DNA of 64,000 nt from CAXTKD01 sp964244885. GTDB taxonomy: Bacteria; Pseudomonadota; Alphaproteobacteria; Sphingomonadales; Sphingomonadaceae. The stretch covers positions 1-64,000 of the forward strand of contig CAXTKD010000016.1 in assembly GCA_964244885.1 (NCBI GenBank), written 5' to 3'. Below, in pieces: positions 29,715 through 37,658 of this stretch. The notes below the pieces were generated by a model. That model did no database searches. It saw only the letters and a program-made list of their open reading frames with translations, and was not told the DNA's origin. Made by a program: the position numbers and the translations under genes. How positions within the stretch are numbered: the stretch's first letter is position 1; each line of letters begins with the position of its first letter.

Positions 29715-29966
29715 TCAGCAACTTCCGATATGGTTTGCGACATAGACAACGCATTTCCAACCGCCTTCATCTTTCGAGCAGTCGCTGGGTTTAGGTGGGG
29801 TAATGCAGGTGCCTTGGGCTCTTGCGATTTCCTTGGCGCGAGCCTCCGCATCGCGGAGCGCGTCGGAGCGAGTGTCGCCGACTCCCCATACCGCTTCGCC
29901 AGCAGAGGCTATCGTGGGGATTGTGATCATAGCCGTTAAGCAGATCGCCAAAGCTCCAACCCTCAT
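29715..29966 (-). CDS. Small exported four-Cys protein
   Basis: 83 aa. The signal peptide is MRVGALAICLTAMITIPTIA (cleavage SAGEA). The mature 60 residues contain AVWGVGDTRSDALRDAEARA and four cysteines in the C-terminal half (GTCITPP, SDCSKDE, WKCVVYV, HIGSC). The DALRDAEARA-type repeat followed by a Cys-framed Trp resembles DUF4189-like secreted proteins, but I am not sure of the family. AGGAGAG six to seven bases upstream strongly supports ATG 29966. Second gene of the islet operon. Confidence 0.7.
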   Translation of the reverse strand: MRVGALAICLTAMITIPTIASAGEAVWGVGDTRSDALRDAEARAKEIARAQGTCITPPKPSDCSKDEGGWKCVVYVANHIGSC

Positions 29967-29995
29967 GCGCTTCTCTCCTGGTTTCTAAATTTTCG

Positions 29996-30349
29996 CTAGA
30001 AATGGGGGCTCCATCCGACGCGGATATATCGCTCTTGGGAAATCAGGCGCTGTACGGTGTCCTTTGCGTCAGCTTCATCACTTTCACCGCCACAGGAAAC
30101 ACCATCCACTTTGATGCCGATGATCTGTTGTATCCACTCGGCAAAGTGGGCTCTCATTGGTTCGCTGACCACTTCCGGTCCTTTTAACTCGACTACATCG
30201 GTAATAAAAGAACGGTGGCCCTTAAGGTCGAGGGCAGAGCAGAACCAATACTTTGAGTCAGCAGCTTGCGCGGGAACCGTGTTTAGAAAAGCCAAAGAGG
30301 CAAACACGCCAAGGTTCATCACAAACCGGTGGGCGATATAATTTTTCAT
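29996..30349 (-). CDS. Small exported protein, first gene of the islet operon
   Basis: 117 aa. The signal peptide includes NLGVFASLAFLNTVPAQAAD. The mature part reads SKYWFCSALDLKGHRSFITD, then a helical segment HFAEWIQQIIGIK, then VSCGGESDEADAKDTVQRL and a terminal IRVGWSPHF. The order FCSA, DVVEL, helix, C-x-gap-A-x3-R/L, GWxP resembles small secreted proteins I have seen in sphingomonads and rhizobia, without known function. GGGGGA six bases upstream supports ATG 30349. It heads the leftward group and is unrelated to paralogues A-C. Confidence 0.68.
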   Translation of the reverse strand: MKNYIAHRFVMNLGVFASLAFLNTVPAQAADSKYWFCSALDLKGHRSFITDVVELKGPEVVSEPMRAHFAEWIQQIIGIKVDGVSCGGESDEADAKDTVQRLISQERYIRVGWSPHF

Positions 30350-30439
30350 AGTGAATCCCCCGAGAGACAGGCTGCATAGTGGCCGGGGTTAGCGTAGTTA
30401 TCAAGGTCTCTCCTTGCTGCGTTAATGTCGGTCATGGGG

Positions 30440-30658
30440 CGGAGTCGGCTCGGCGCGCGCATCGCCGGGCAGTTCGAGAGCGGTGTCGTGCCCGTCGGCC
30501 AGATTTCGTGGCTTCACAAGGCGGTGGATGTCGCGGGCGTCACGATGATCGGCCTGCTGCCGATCGCGATCGTCGTGGCGGCGATCGGCTATGCGCTGGT
30601 GCTTGGCGGGTGGCGGCTCCGTACCCTCATTCGCTGGTCAAAACGCCGCGCTGCTTGA
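30440..30658 (+). pseudogene. 5'-truncated, diverged second copy of the DUF2062 gene
   Basis: From about 30440 the sequence encodes LGARIAGQFESGVVPVGQIS and continues to LRTLIRWSKRRAA with a TGA. The intact gene has LGAHIAGQVEGGIVPVGQIS ending LRTLMRWSRRRAA at 27975. The two are alike at roughly four in five bases over about 210 bp, while the first ~93 codons are missing here. An ATG at 30425 opens the frame but gives only 77 aa without the DUF2062 core. I read it as a remnant, not a functional gene. Confidence 0.8.
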
Positions 30659-30722
30659 CCGTTGCAAGCCGCCGCGAGGTCGCTAGTGTCCCGCGCATAA
30701 TCGAACATTTGGGGAATTCATC

Positions 30723-32816
30723 GTGATTCATCGCAACCTCCTGCTCGCCGGTGCGGGCCTTCTCGCGCTGTCGGCCTGCTCCGCCATGCGGAAGGAGCCG
30801 CCCGCGACGGTCGCGGCGGCGCCCATCGCGCCTCCCGCCGCGCCAGCGCCGAAGCCCGAGCTCGGCACCTACGGCTACGACGCATCGGGCATGGATCGCA
30901 GTGTCGCGCCCGGCGACGACTTCTACAAATACGTCAACGGCGGCTGGGCCAAGGTCACCGAAATTCCCGCCGACCGCGCCAGCTACACGATGTTCGCCAG
31001 GCTCGACGACCTGTCGAAGGAGCGGACGCGCACGATCATCGAGGACGCCGCCAAGGTGCAGGCGGCCCCGGGCTCGTCGATCCAGAAGGTCGGCGACTAT
31101 TACGCCAGCTTCATGGACGAGGGCGCGATCGAGGCGAAGGGCGTCGCGCCGCTGGCCGCCGATCTCGCCAGGGTCGATGCGATCAAGACCCGCGGCGATT
31201 TCGCCCGGGCGGTGGGCATGGAACAGCGCGCGAACGGCGCGACCTTGTTCGCGATGGGCGTCGGCCAGGACGACAAGTCGCCCGAGACCTATATCCCGAA
31301 CTTCTACCAGGCCGGCCTCGGCCTGCCCGACCGCGACTATTATCTCGTCGACAACCCCAAGTTCGTGGAGACGCGCGCCGCGTACAAGGCGCATATCTCC
31401 AAGATGCTGATGCTGGCCGGCGTCCCCGAGGCGGTGGCCGCGACCAAGGCGGACGCCATCTTCCGCTTCGAGGCGAAGATCGCGGCCGTCCACTGGACCC
31501 GCGTCGACAGCCGCGACAGCGACAAGACCTACAACAGGTGGAGCGCCGCCGACTTCGTTAGGAAGGCACCGGGCTTCGACTGGAAAGCCTATATGGCCGC
31601 CAACGGCCTGAGCGGGGAGACGACCTTCCTCGTCGCCCAGCCGAGCGCTTATACCGGCATGGCGAAGCTGGTCGCGGCGACCCCGGTCGCCACGCTCAAG
31701 GACTGGCTCGCCTACCATGTCATCGCCGATCGCGCCCCGGTCCTGCCGAAGGCCTTCGTCGACGAGGATTTCGCGTTCAACGGCACCGTCCTGTCGGGCC
31801 AGCCGCAGCTTCAGCCGCGCTGGAAGCGCGGCGTCGACCAGGTCAACGGCGCGATGGGGGAGGCGGTCGGCGAGCTTTACGTCGCGCGCTACTTCACGCC
31901 CAAGGCCAAGGCGGAGGCCGACGAGCTGGTCCACAATCTGATCGTCGCGATGGACGACCGTCTGTCGAGGCTCGAGTGGATGGCCCCCGAGACCAAGGCG
32001 AAGGCGCGCGCCAAGCTGGCGTCGTTCAACCCGAAGATCGGCTATCCCGACAAGTGGCGCGACTATTCGGCGCTGACGATCGTGCGCGGCGACGCCTATG
32101 GCAACGCGGTTCGGGCGGCGGAATTCGAGTACGATCGCGGCCTGAAGAAGCTCGGCGCGCCGCTCGACCGCGGCGAGTGGTTCATGACTCCGATGACGGT
32201 CAACGCCTACGCCAATCCGACGATGAACGAGGTGGTGTTCCCGGCGTCGATCCTGCAGCCGCCGTTCTTCGATCCCAATGCCGACCCGGCGGTCAACTAC
32301 GGCGGCATCGGCGCGGTGATCGGCCACGAGATCAGCCACCATTTCGACGACCAGGGCCGCAAGTACGATCCCAAGGGCGCGCTCGCCGACTGGTGGACGG
32401 CCGAGGACGTCAAGCGCTTCAAGGCCTATACCGACCGGGTCGAGGCGCAGTATGCGGGATACGAGCCGCTGCCCGGCATGCACGTCAACGGCGGCTTGAC
32501 GCTCGGCGAGAACATGGCCGATCTGGCCGGCGTCACGGTCGCGCTCGACGCCTATCACAAGTCGCTGAACGGCGAGCCCGCGCCGGTGATCGACGGGCTG
32601 ACCGGCGACCAGCGTTTCTTCCTCGGCTTCGGCCAGGTGTGGCGCGCCAAGTACCGCGAGGCGAACCTTCGCAACCGGCTGACCACCGATCCGCACACCC
32701 CCGGCAACTGGCGGCCCTACGTGGTGCGGAATCTCGACGCCTGGTACTCGGCGTTCGACGTCAAGCCGGGCCAGAAATATTACCTGACGCCGGAGCAGCG
32801 CATCAAGGTTTGGTAA
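30723..32816 (+). CDS. M13 family zinc metallopeptidase, lipoprotein (copy 1)
   Basis: Neprilysin/PepO-type oligopeptidase; 697 aa. The lipobox LLALSACS in the first 20 residues predicts a lipid-anchored periplasmic or outer-membrane enzyme. Peptidase_M13_N spans about residues 60-430. The catalytic domain has the zinc site GHEISHHFDDQGR (His535, Glu536, His539) and TLGENMADLAG (third ligand Glu596), plus the substrate loop NAYANPTMNEVVFPASILQP. The start is GTG 30723. It is immediately followed by a close paralogue, 12 bases after its stop. Confidence 0.93.
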   Translation: MIHRNLLLAGAGLLALSACSAMRKEPPATVAAAPIAPPAAPAPKPELGTYGYDASGMDRSVAPGDDFYKYVNGGWAKVTEIPADRASYTMFARLDDLSKERTRTIIEDAAKVQAAPGSSIQKVGDYYASFMDEGAIEAKGVAPLAADLARVDAIKTRGDFARAVGMEQRANGATLFAMGVGQDDKSPETYIPNFYQAGLGLPDRDYYLVDNPKFVETRAAYKAHISKMLMLAGVPEAVAATKADAIFRFEAKIAAVHWTRVDSRDSDKTYNRWSAADFVRKAPGFDWKAYMAANGLSGETTFLVAQPSAYTGMAKLVAATPVATLKDWLAYHVIADRAPVLPKAFVDEDFAFNGTVLSGQPQLQPRWKRGVDQVNGAMGEAVGELYVARYFTPKAKAEADELVHNLIVAMDDRLSRLEWMAPETKAKARAKLASFNPKIGYPDKWRDYSALTIVRGDAYGNAVRAAEFEYDRGLKKLGAPLDRGEWFMTPMTVNAYANPTMNEVVFPASILQPPFFDPNADPAVNYGGIGAVIGHEISHHFDDQGRKYDPKGALADWWTAEDVKRFKAYTDRVEAQYAGYEPLPGMHVNGGLTLGENMADLAGVTVALDAYHKSLNGEPAPVIDGLTGDQRFFLGFGQVWRAKYREANLRNRLTTDPHTPGNWRPYVVRNLDAWYSAFDVKPGQKYYLTPEQRIKVW

Positions 32817-32828
32817 GGGAGTAGCTTT

Positions 32829-34898
32829 GTGATCAGGTCCGTACTTCTCGCCGGCGTCGCGCTCGTCGGCCTCGCCGCCTGCTCACAGACCAGCACGAGG
32901 CCGGCGGCGGTCGCCACCGTGGCGCCGCCGGCCAAGCCGCAGATCGGCACGTTCGGCTTCGACACCACGGGCATGGACAAGTCGGTCAGGCCGGGCGACG
33001 ACTTCGCGGAGTACACCACCGGCACCTGGCGCAAGACGACGCCGATCCCCGCCGACCGTGCCGGCGCGGGCGACGACTTCCGCCTCGACGACCTGTCGAA
33101 GGCGCGGACGCGGTCGATCATCGAGGAGGCGAGCGCCACGCAGGCGGCGCCCGGCAGCAACGCCCAGAAGGTCGGCGACTTCTACGCCAGCTTCATGGAC
33201 GAGGCGGCGATCGAGGCGAAGGGCCTGGACCCGCTCCAGACCGACCTCGCGCGCGTCGCGATGATCAAGACGAAGCGCGACGTCGCGCGGGTGATGGGCG
33301 AGGACGACCAGCGCGGCATCCCGTCGCCGTTCGGCACCTATATCGACCAGGACGCCAAGGCGCCCGACAGCTACATCGTGACGATCGTCCAGGGCGGCCT
33401 CGGCCTGCCGGACCGCGACTATTACCTTCAGGACAATCCCAAGTTCGTCGAGACGCGGGAGAAGTATCAGGCGCATGCCGCGCGCATGCTGGCGCTTGCC
33501 GGGGTGCCGGAGAAGTGGCAGCCTCGCAAGGCGAAGGCGATCTACGACTTCGAGAAGAAGCTGGCGCAAGTCCAGTGGAGCCAGGTCGACAGCCGCGAGG
33601 TCGACAAGACCTACAACAAATGGACCCCCGCCGATTTCGCCGCGAAGGCGCCGGGCTTCGACTGGAAATCCTATTTCGACGCCGCCGGCATCGGCGGCCA
33701 GGGCGCGCTGATCGCCGCGCAGCCGACCGCCTTCGCCGGCGAGGCCAGGCTGATCGCCGCGACGCCGCTCGGCACGCTCAAGGATTATCTGCTGTTCCGC
33801 GCGATCAAGGCGCGCGCGCCCGTGCTGACCAAGGCGTTCGTCGACGAGAATTTCGCCTTTAACGGCACGGTTCTTTCCGGCACGCCGCAAATCCGCCCGC
33901 GCTGGCAGCGCGGCGTCAACGCCGTCACCGCCGCGATGGGGGAGGCGGTCGGCCAGCTCTATGTCGCGAAATATTTCCCACCGGAAACAAAGGCTCAGGC
34001 CGACAAGCTCGTCCGCAACCTGATCGCCGCGATGGACGGCCGGCTGGCGAAGCTGGAGTGGATGGCGCCTGCCACCAAGGCGACCGCGCGCCGCAAGCTC
34101 GCCGCCTTCACCCCGAAGATCGGCTATCCCGATCATTGGCGCGACTATTCGGCGCTCACCGTCATCCGCGGCGACGCCTATGGCAATGCGGAGCGCGCCG
34201 CGCTGTTCGAGACGCAGCGCAACCTCGCCAAGCTTGGGCGTCCGGTCGACCGCAGCGAGTGGCAAATGACCCCGATGGAGGTCAACGCCTACGCCAACCC
34301 GACGATGAACGAGGTGGTCTTCCCGGCGGCGATCCTCCAGCCGCCCTATTTCGATCCCTACGCGGACCCGGCGGTCAACTACGGCTCGATCGGAGCGGTC
34401 ATCGGCCACGAGATCAGCCACCATTTCGACGACCAGGGCCGCAAGTTCGATTCGACCGGCAAGCTCGCCGACTGGTGGACGCCCGACGACGTCAGCCGCT
34501 TCAAGGCCTACACCGACGCGCTGGTCGCGCAGTACAACGCCTATGAGGCGGCCCCCGGCGTCCATGTCAACGGCGCGCTGACGCTCGGCGAGAACATCGC
34601 CGACCTCGCGGGCCTTGCGGTCGCCTACGACGCCTACCGCATCTCGCTGAACGGCAAGGAGCCGCCGGTGATCGACGGCTTTACCGGCGACCAGCGATTC
34701 TTCCTCGCCTACGGCGGCTCATGGCGCGTCAAATACCGGCCCGAGCTCGTCCAGCAGCTCGTCGTCTCGGACCCGCACACCCCAGCCTTTCTCCGCCCGA
34801 ATGTGGTTCGGAATATTGACGCCTGGTATCCGGCGTTCGGTGTCGCTCCGACAGACAAGCTGGCGCTTCCCAAGGACAAGCGGGTCCAGCCTTGGTGA
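32829..34898 (+). CDS. M13 family zinc metallopeptidase, lipoprotein (copy 2)
   Basis: Tandem paralogue of the preceding gene, 689 aa, alike along its whole length. The lipobox is VGLAACS. The zinc site is GHEISHHFDDQGR with His527, Glu528, His531 and third ligand Glu588 in TLGENIADLAG. All catalytic residues are intact, so both copies should be active. The start is GTG 32829. The N-terminal 60 residues and the substrate-facing region differ most, suggesting different peptide preferences (inference). Confidence 0.93.
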   Translation: MIRSVLLAGVALVGLAACSQTSTRPAAVATVAPPAKPQIGTFGFDTTGMDKSVRPGDDFAEYTTGTWRKTTPIPADRAGAGDDFRLDDLSKARTRSIIEEASATQAAPGSNAQKVGDFYASFMDEAAIEAKGLDPLQTDLARVAMIKTKRDVARVMGEDDQRGIPSPFGTYIDQDAKAPDSYIVTIVQGGLGLPDRDYYLQDNPKFVETREKYQAHAARMLALAGVPEKWQPRKAKAIYDFEKKLAQVQWSQVDSREVDKTYNKWTPADFAAKAPGFDWKSYFDAAGIGGQGALIAAQPTAFAGEARLIAATPLGTLKDYLLFRAIKARAPVLTKAFVDENFAFNGTVLSGTPQIRPRWQRGVNAVTAAMGEAVGQLYVAKYFPPETKAQADKLVRNLIAAMDGRLAKLEWMAPATKATARRKLAAFTPKIGYPDHWRDYSALTVIRGDAYGNAERAALFETQRNLAKLGRPVDRSEWQMTPMEVNAYANPTMNEVVFPAAILQPPYFDPYADPAVNYGSIGAVIGHEISHHFDDQGRKFDSTGKLADWWTPDDVSRFKAYTDALVAQYNAYEAAPGVHVNGALTLGENIADLAGLAVAYDAYRISLNGKEPPVIDGFTGDQRFFLAYGGSWRVKYRPELVQQLVVSDPHTPAFLRPNVVRNIDAWYPAFGVAPTDKLALPKDKRVQPW

Positions 34899-34918
34899 GA
34901 GACGTTCTCAATTTGTTC

Positions 34919-34966
34919 TTGACGCGCGCCGCTGACGCCCTTACGGTGCCCGGCTGCTCTTTGAGA
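34919..34966 (+). promoter_or_regulatory. rRNA-leader-like promoter with boxA-like sequence, no rRNA following
   Basis: TTGACG (34919-34924), 17-base spacer, TACGGT (34942-34947), then TGCTCTTTGAGA (34955-34966), which closely resembles the boxA antitermination element of rRNA leaders (TGCTCTTTGACA type). No 16S gene follows. Instead, about 75 AT-rich bases contain short inverted repeats (CCTAAATATTAGG and AGGCTGTTTTAGCCT), then the convergent CDF transporter stop. Possibly a small RNA or a leftover rrn leader. Confidence 0.45.
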
Positions 34967-35040
34967 CTTTCATAGCCCGCCAGCCAAGGCTTCGTGCCTA
35001 AATATTAGGCTGTTTTAGCCTTGCTATTCGTCAACTTCGC

Positions 35041-35955
35041 CTAGCTATCCGAGAGCGAGGTCGCCGCAAGATAGACTCGCTTCACGTCGGGATATTTGCC
35101 GCAGATCGCGTTGCTGAGCTCGGACGTCTTCGCCTCGACCTCGGCGGCGGTCATGGTGTCGTCGAAGTCGACTCGCGCCGTCACGAGGATGTCGTGCGGC
35201 CCGAGGTGGAGCGTCCGCACGGTGCGGATGCCCGTCGTCCTGGGATCGCTCAGGATCACCGACTGGACGAATTCGACGATCTCCGGCTTCGCCGCCTCGC
35301 CTATGATCAGCCCCTTGGTCTCGCGCGCCAGGAACCAGCTCGCGGCGATCAGCACGCAACCGATGACGATCGACGCCGCGCCGTCCAGCCGCGGCTCGCC
35401 GAGCACTGTCGCGCCGATCAGCCCGAACAAGGCGATGAACAAACCGGCGATCGCCGCCGAATCCTCGAACAGCACGGTGAACAGAACCGGGTCCTTGGCG
35501 TCGACGATCGTCCGCCACCAATTTCCGTTTCCTGACACCGCGCGGAACTCGCAGAGCGCGACGAGGAACGAGCCGCTCTCGATCAGGATCGCGAAGCCCA
35601 GGATGGCGAAGTTGATCAGCGGGTTCTCGATGGCGTGCGGCGCGCGCAGCTTCTCGACGCCTTCATAGATCGCGACCGTGCCGCCGACCGCGAACAGCAG
35701 CACGGCGACGACGAAGCTCCAGAAATAGATCTCGCGAGCATAGCCGAACGGATAGTCCTCGTCGGCCGGCCGCTGCGAACGCTTCATGCCGAACAGCAGC
35801 AGCGCCTGGTTGCCGGTGTCGACGACGCTATGCACGCCCTCGGCGAGCATCGCCGCCGACCCGGTGATCGCCGCGCCCACGAACTTCGCCACAGCGATGC
35901 CGAGATTGGCGGCGAGCGCCGCATAGACCACCGTCTTCGATCCTGAGGCCGACAC
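35041..35955 (-). CDS. Cation diffusion facilitator (FieF-like) transporter
   Basis: Proton-coupled efflux of divalent cations (Zn, Fe, Co or Cd); 304 aa with six predicted helices. TM2 carries AEGVHSVVDTGNQ, the HxxxD metal site of the family, and the cytosolic tail (HLGPHDILVTARVDFD) is the usual ferredoxin-like dimer domain. GTG 35955 (SASGSKTVVYAALAANLG) is the start, with AAGGAG five bases upstream; the longer open frame runs antisense through the tRNA. Metal specificity cannot be read from the sequence. Confidence 0.92.
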   Translation of the reverse strand: MSASGSKTVVYAALAANLGIAVAKFVGAAITGSAAMLAEGVHSVVDTGNQALLLFGMKRSQRPADEDYPFGYAREIYFWSFVVAVLLFAVGGTVAIYEGVEKLRAPHAIENPLINFAILGFAILIESGSFLVALCEFRAVSGNGNWWRTIVDAKDPVLFTVLFEDSAAIAGLFIALFGLIGATVLGEPRLDGAASIVIGCVLIAASWFLARETKGLIIGEAAKPEIVEFVQSVILSDPRTTGIRTVRTLHLGPHDILVTARVDFDDTMTAAEVEAKTSELSNAICGKYPDVKRVYLAATSLSDS

Positions 35956-36051
35956 ACATGCTCCTTCGTTCGATGCGGGCCGAACGCCGGCTCCTCGCGA
36001 TAGTTGCCGAGATAGACGGCTTGGCCGCCGGAAGCTAAGGGGAAGCTGACT

Positions 36052-36129
<78 letters not shown>

Positions 36130-36151
36130 AGACTTGAGCGACGACCGCAGC

Positions 36152-36175
36152 TGATATACATTATATTGTATATCA
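36152..36175. promoter_or_regulatory. Antitoxin operator: perfect AT-rich palindrome over the promoter
   Basis: TGATATACA (36152-36160) and TGTATATCA (36167-36175) are exact inverted repeats around TTATAT. They start 12 bases before the antitoxin ATG. A plausible promoter, TTGAGC (36134-36139), 17 bases, TACATT (36157-36162), has its -10 box inside the left arm. This is the expected layout for autorepression by an AbrB/MazE-type antitoxin. Confidence 0.82.
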
Positions 36176-36186
36176 GGAGAGCGCTC

Positions 36187-36417
36187 ATGCAGGTCGCACG
36201 GTGGGGTAACAGTCTGGCAATTCGCCTTCCGGCCCGCGTCGTCGAGGCGCTGGCGCTCAAGGAAGGCGATGACGTCGAGGTTCACGTCGCGGGCGAGCGG
36301 GCCTTTGACGTGGAACGCGACCGCGGCCGGGAGCGAGCGCTGGAGCGTATACGGCAACTGCGGAAGCCTGCGCCGTCCGGTTGGCACTTTGACCGCGACG
36401 ACGCAAACGCTCGCTAG
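36187..36417 (+). CDS. AbrB/MazE-type antitoxin
   Basis: 76 aa. The swapped-hairpin SpoVT-AbrB DNA-binding domain covers residues 1-45 (VARWGNSLAIRLPARVVEAL, then KEGDDVEVHV). A charged C-terminal tail ending GWHFDRDDANAR is the usual toxin-binding part. The AGGAG ribosome-binding site overlaps the end of the palindrome. It is followed three bases later by the PIN toxin. It should neutralise the toxin and repress the operon, probably as a complex. Confidence 0.9.
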   Translation: MQVARWGNSLAIRLPARVVEALALKEGDDVEVHVAGERAFDVERDRGRERALERIRQLRKPAPSGWHFDRDDANAR

Positions 36418-36420
36418 CCC

Positions 36421-36825
36421 ATGCCTCGCTGCTTTGCCGATACCAACATCGCGGTCTACGCGTTTATCGACGATCGGCGCACGGCCGTCGCCGAGGCATT
36501 GATCGAACGCGGCTGTGAGATCAGCGTTCAGGTGCTAAACGAATTCGCCAGTGTTGCGCGCCGTAAACTCGGCTTCGCCTGGAGTGAACTTAACGACGCC
36601 CGGACGGCTCTCCAACGGCTTTGTCCGGCGATCCACCCCGTCAATCTTGCGACGCATGAGCTGGCAATGACTGTTGCCCAGCGTCACGGACTAGCGATCT
36701 ATGATTCGATGATCGTCGCGTCGGCACTGCTCGCGCGGTGCGATATTCTTTATTCCGAGGACATGCAGCACGGCATGATTATCGAAGGTTTGCGGATCGA
36801 AAATCCGTTCAGGGAGATGGCGTGA
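36421..36825 (+). CDS. vapC: PIN-domain ribonuclease toxin (VapC family)
   Basis: 134 aa, single PIN domain. The acidic catalytic residues are all present: Asp7 (FADTNIAVYAF), Glu41 (VLNEFASVAR), Asp95 (LAIYDSMIVAS) and Asp114 (YSEDMQHG). The family cleaves RNA, often tRNA. The C-terminus (MIIEGLRIENPF) is the typical last strand. Its TGA overlaps the GTG of the downstream regulator by ATGA-like geometry (GTGA), so the regulator may be translated by coupling. Confidence 0.93.
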   Translation: MPRCFADTNIAVYAFIDDRRTAVAEALIERGCEISVQVLNEFASVARRKLGFAWSELNDARTALQRLCPAIHPVNLATHELAMTVAQRHGLAIYDSMIVASALLARCDILYSEDMQHGMIIEGLRIENPFREMA

Positions 36826-37631
36826 CCGCGACCATACAAATTTTCGCGGCAGATGCGGTGCACGCTGCGAAGCACGCGGCGGCGCTTGGCCGGCTGCAGG
36901 TTCCCGCGACGGTCCACGAGTGGGGCGACACGGTGCCGGAACTCGCGCTCGTGGATGCGGCCTTGCTCGGCGGCACGGCGCTGGGCGATCTGCGGCGTGA
37001 GGCTCCGTTCTCTCGGCTTGTCGTCGCTTTCAAGAACGCCACCCTCGATGACGCCGCCCAGATGATAGGCATGCCGAACGTCGCGTTTCTGTCGCGCCCC
37101 TGCCATGATGCAGACTACGCCCTCGCTCTCGCGATGATCCTGCATGCAGGGGCACCGGCGACTGCGGCCGCCGAAGGCGACGCTGGTTACGCCCTGCGCC
37201 TCGCCGCGCTCGGCGAGGAGATCGCGCGGATCGCGCGGGCGATCGAGCCGCCGCTTGCCTCGGCCGGCGCGCCGCCGGCACCCGAGGCGCCGCTGGCTTT
37301 CGATCCGGCGGCGGTGCGGGCGGTGCTGAAGGCGCGGCGGCTGCGCGATTCGCTGTTCCCGGCGGGGACGTTCGCTGATCCGGCGTGGGACATGCTGCTC
37401 GACCTCACCGCGTCGCGCGGCGAGGGGGCGCGCGTGTCGGTCACCAGCCTCGCCATCGCCGCCGCAGTGCCACCGACCACCGCGCTCCGCCACCTGAAGG
37501 CGATGGCCGACGCGGGGCTTGTCGTCCGCCGCTCGGATCCCGACGACGGGCGGCGAACCTATATCGACCTGAGCGAGGACGCCTTCGCGCGGATGCGCGC
37601 CTGGGTCGCGGGCGCTGCGAAAACCGTCTAG
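36822..37631 (+). CDS. Winged-helix (MarR-like) transcriptional regulator
   Basis: 269 aa. The N-terminal ~120 residues form an alpha/beta domain resembling a degenerate receiver (TIQIFAADAVHAAKHAAALG ... ELALVDAALLGG); the phosphoacceptor site is not evident. The C-terminal ~100 residues are a MarR-type winged helix: SVTSLAIAAAVPPTTALRHL, KAMADAGLVVRRSDPDDGRR, then TYIDLSEDAFARMRAW. The start is GTG 36822, overlapping the toxin stop. The next gene, 27 bases downstream, is a transporter it may control. Confidence 0.75.
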   Translation: MTATIQIFAADAVHAAKHAAALGRLQVPATVHEWGDTVPELALVDAALLGGTALGDLRREAPFSRLVVAFKNATLDDAAQMIGMPNVAFLSRPCHDADYALALAMILHAGAPATAAAEGDAGYALRLAALGEEIARIARAIEPPLASAGAPPAPEAPLAFDPAAVRAVLKARRLRDSLFPAGTFADPAWDMLLDLTASRGEGARVSVTSLAIAAAVPPTTALRHLKAMADAGLVVRRSDPDDGRRTYIDLSEDAFARMRAWVAGAAKTV

Positions 37632-37658
37632 GGTCGCCGCAACAAAGGGGAGTTGGGG

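Larger units (their letters stand above)
28000..30430. other. AT-rich islet with five leftward small-exported-protein genes
   Basis: From just after the intact DUF2062 gene to just before its truncated copy, base composition drops visibly from about two-thirds GC to near even, with runs such as AAAAAAAATGG and TTAATATTGTG. Codon use in the five genes is AT-rich throughout. All five genes read leftward and encode short exported proteins. No transposase, integrase or tRNA is visible inside. I infer horizontal acquisition. Confidence 0.8.

Noticed and set aside
29714..29851. Upstream start for paralogue C
   Set aside because: It would overlap most of the preceding well-supported 83-aa gene. ATG 29713 follows its stop by one base and has a ribosome-binding site.
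30379..30726. 115-codon rightward open frame across the DUF2062 remnant
   Set aside because: It is in a different frame from the remnant's DUF2062 similarity and has an Arg-rich shadow composition.
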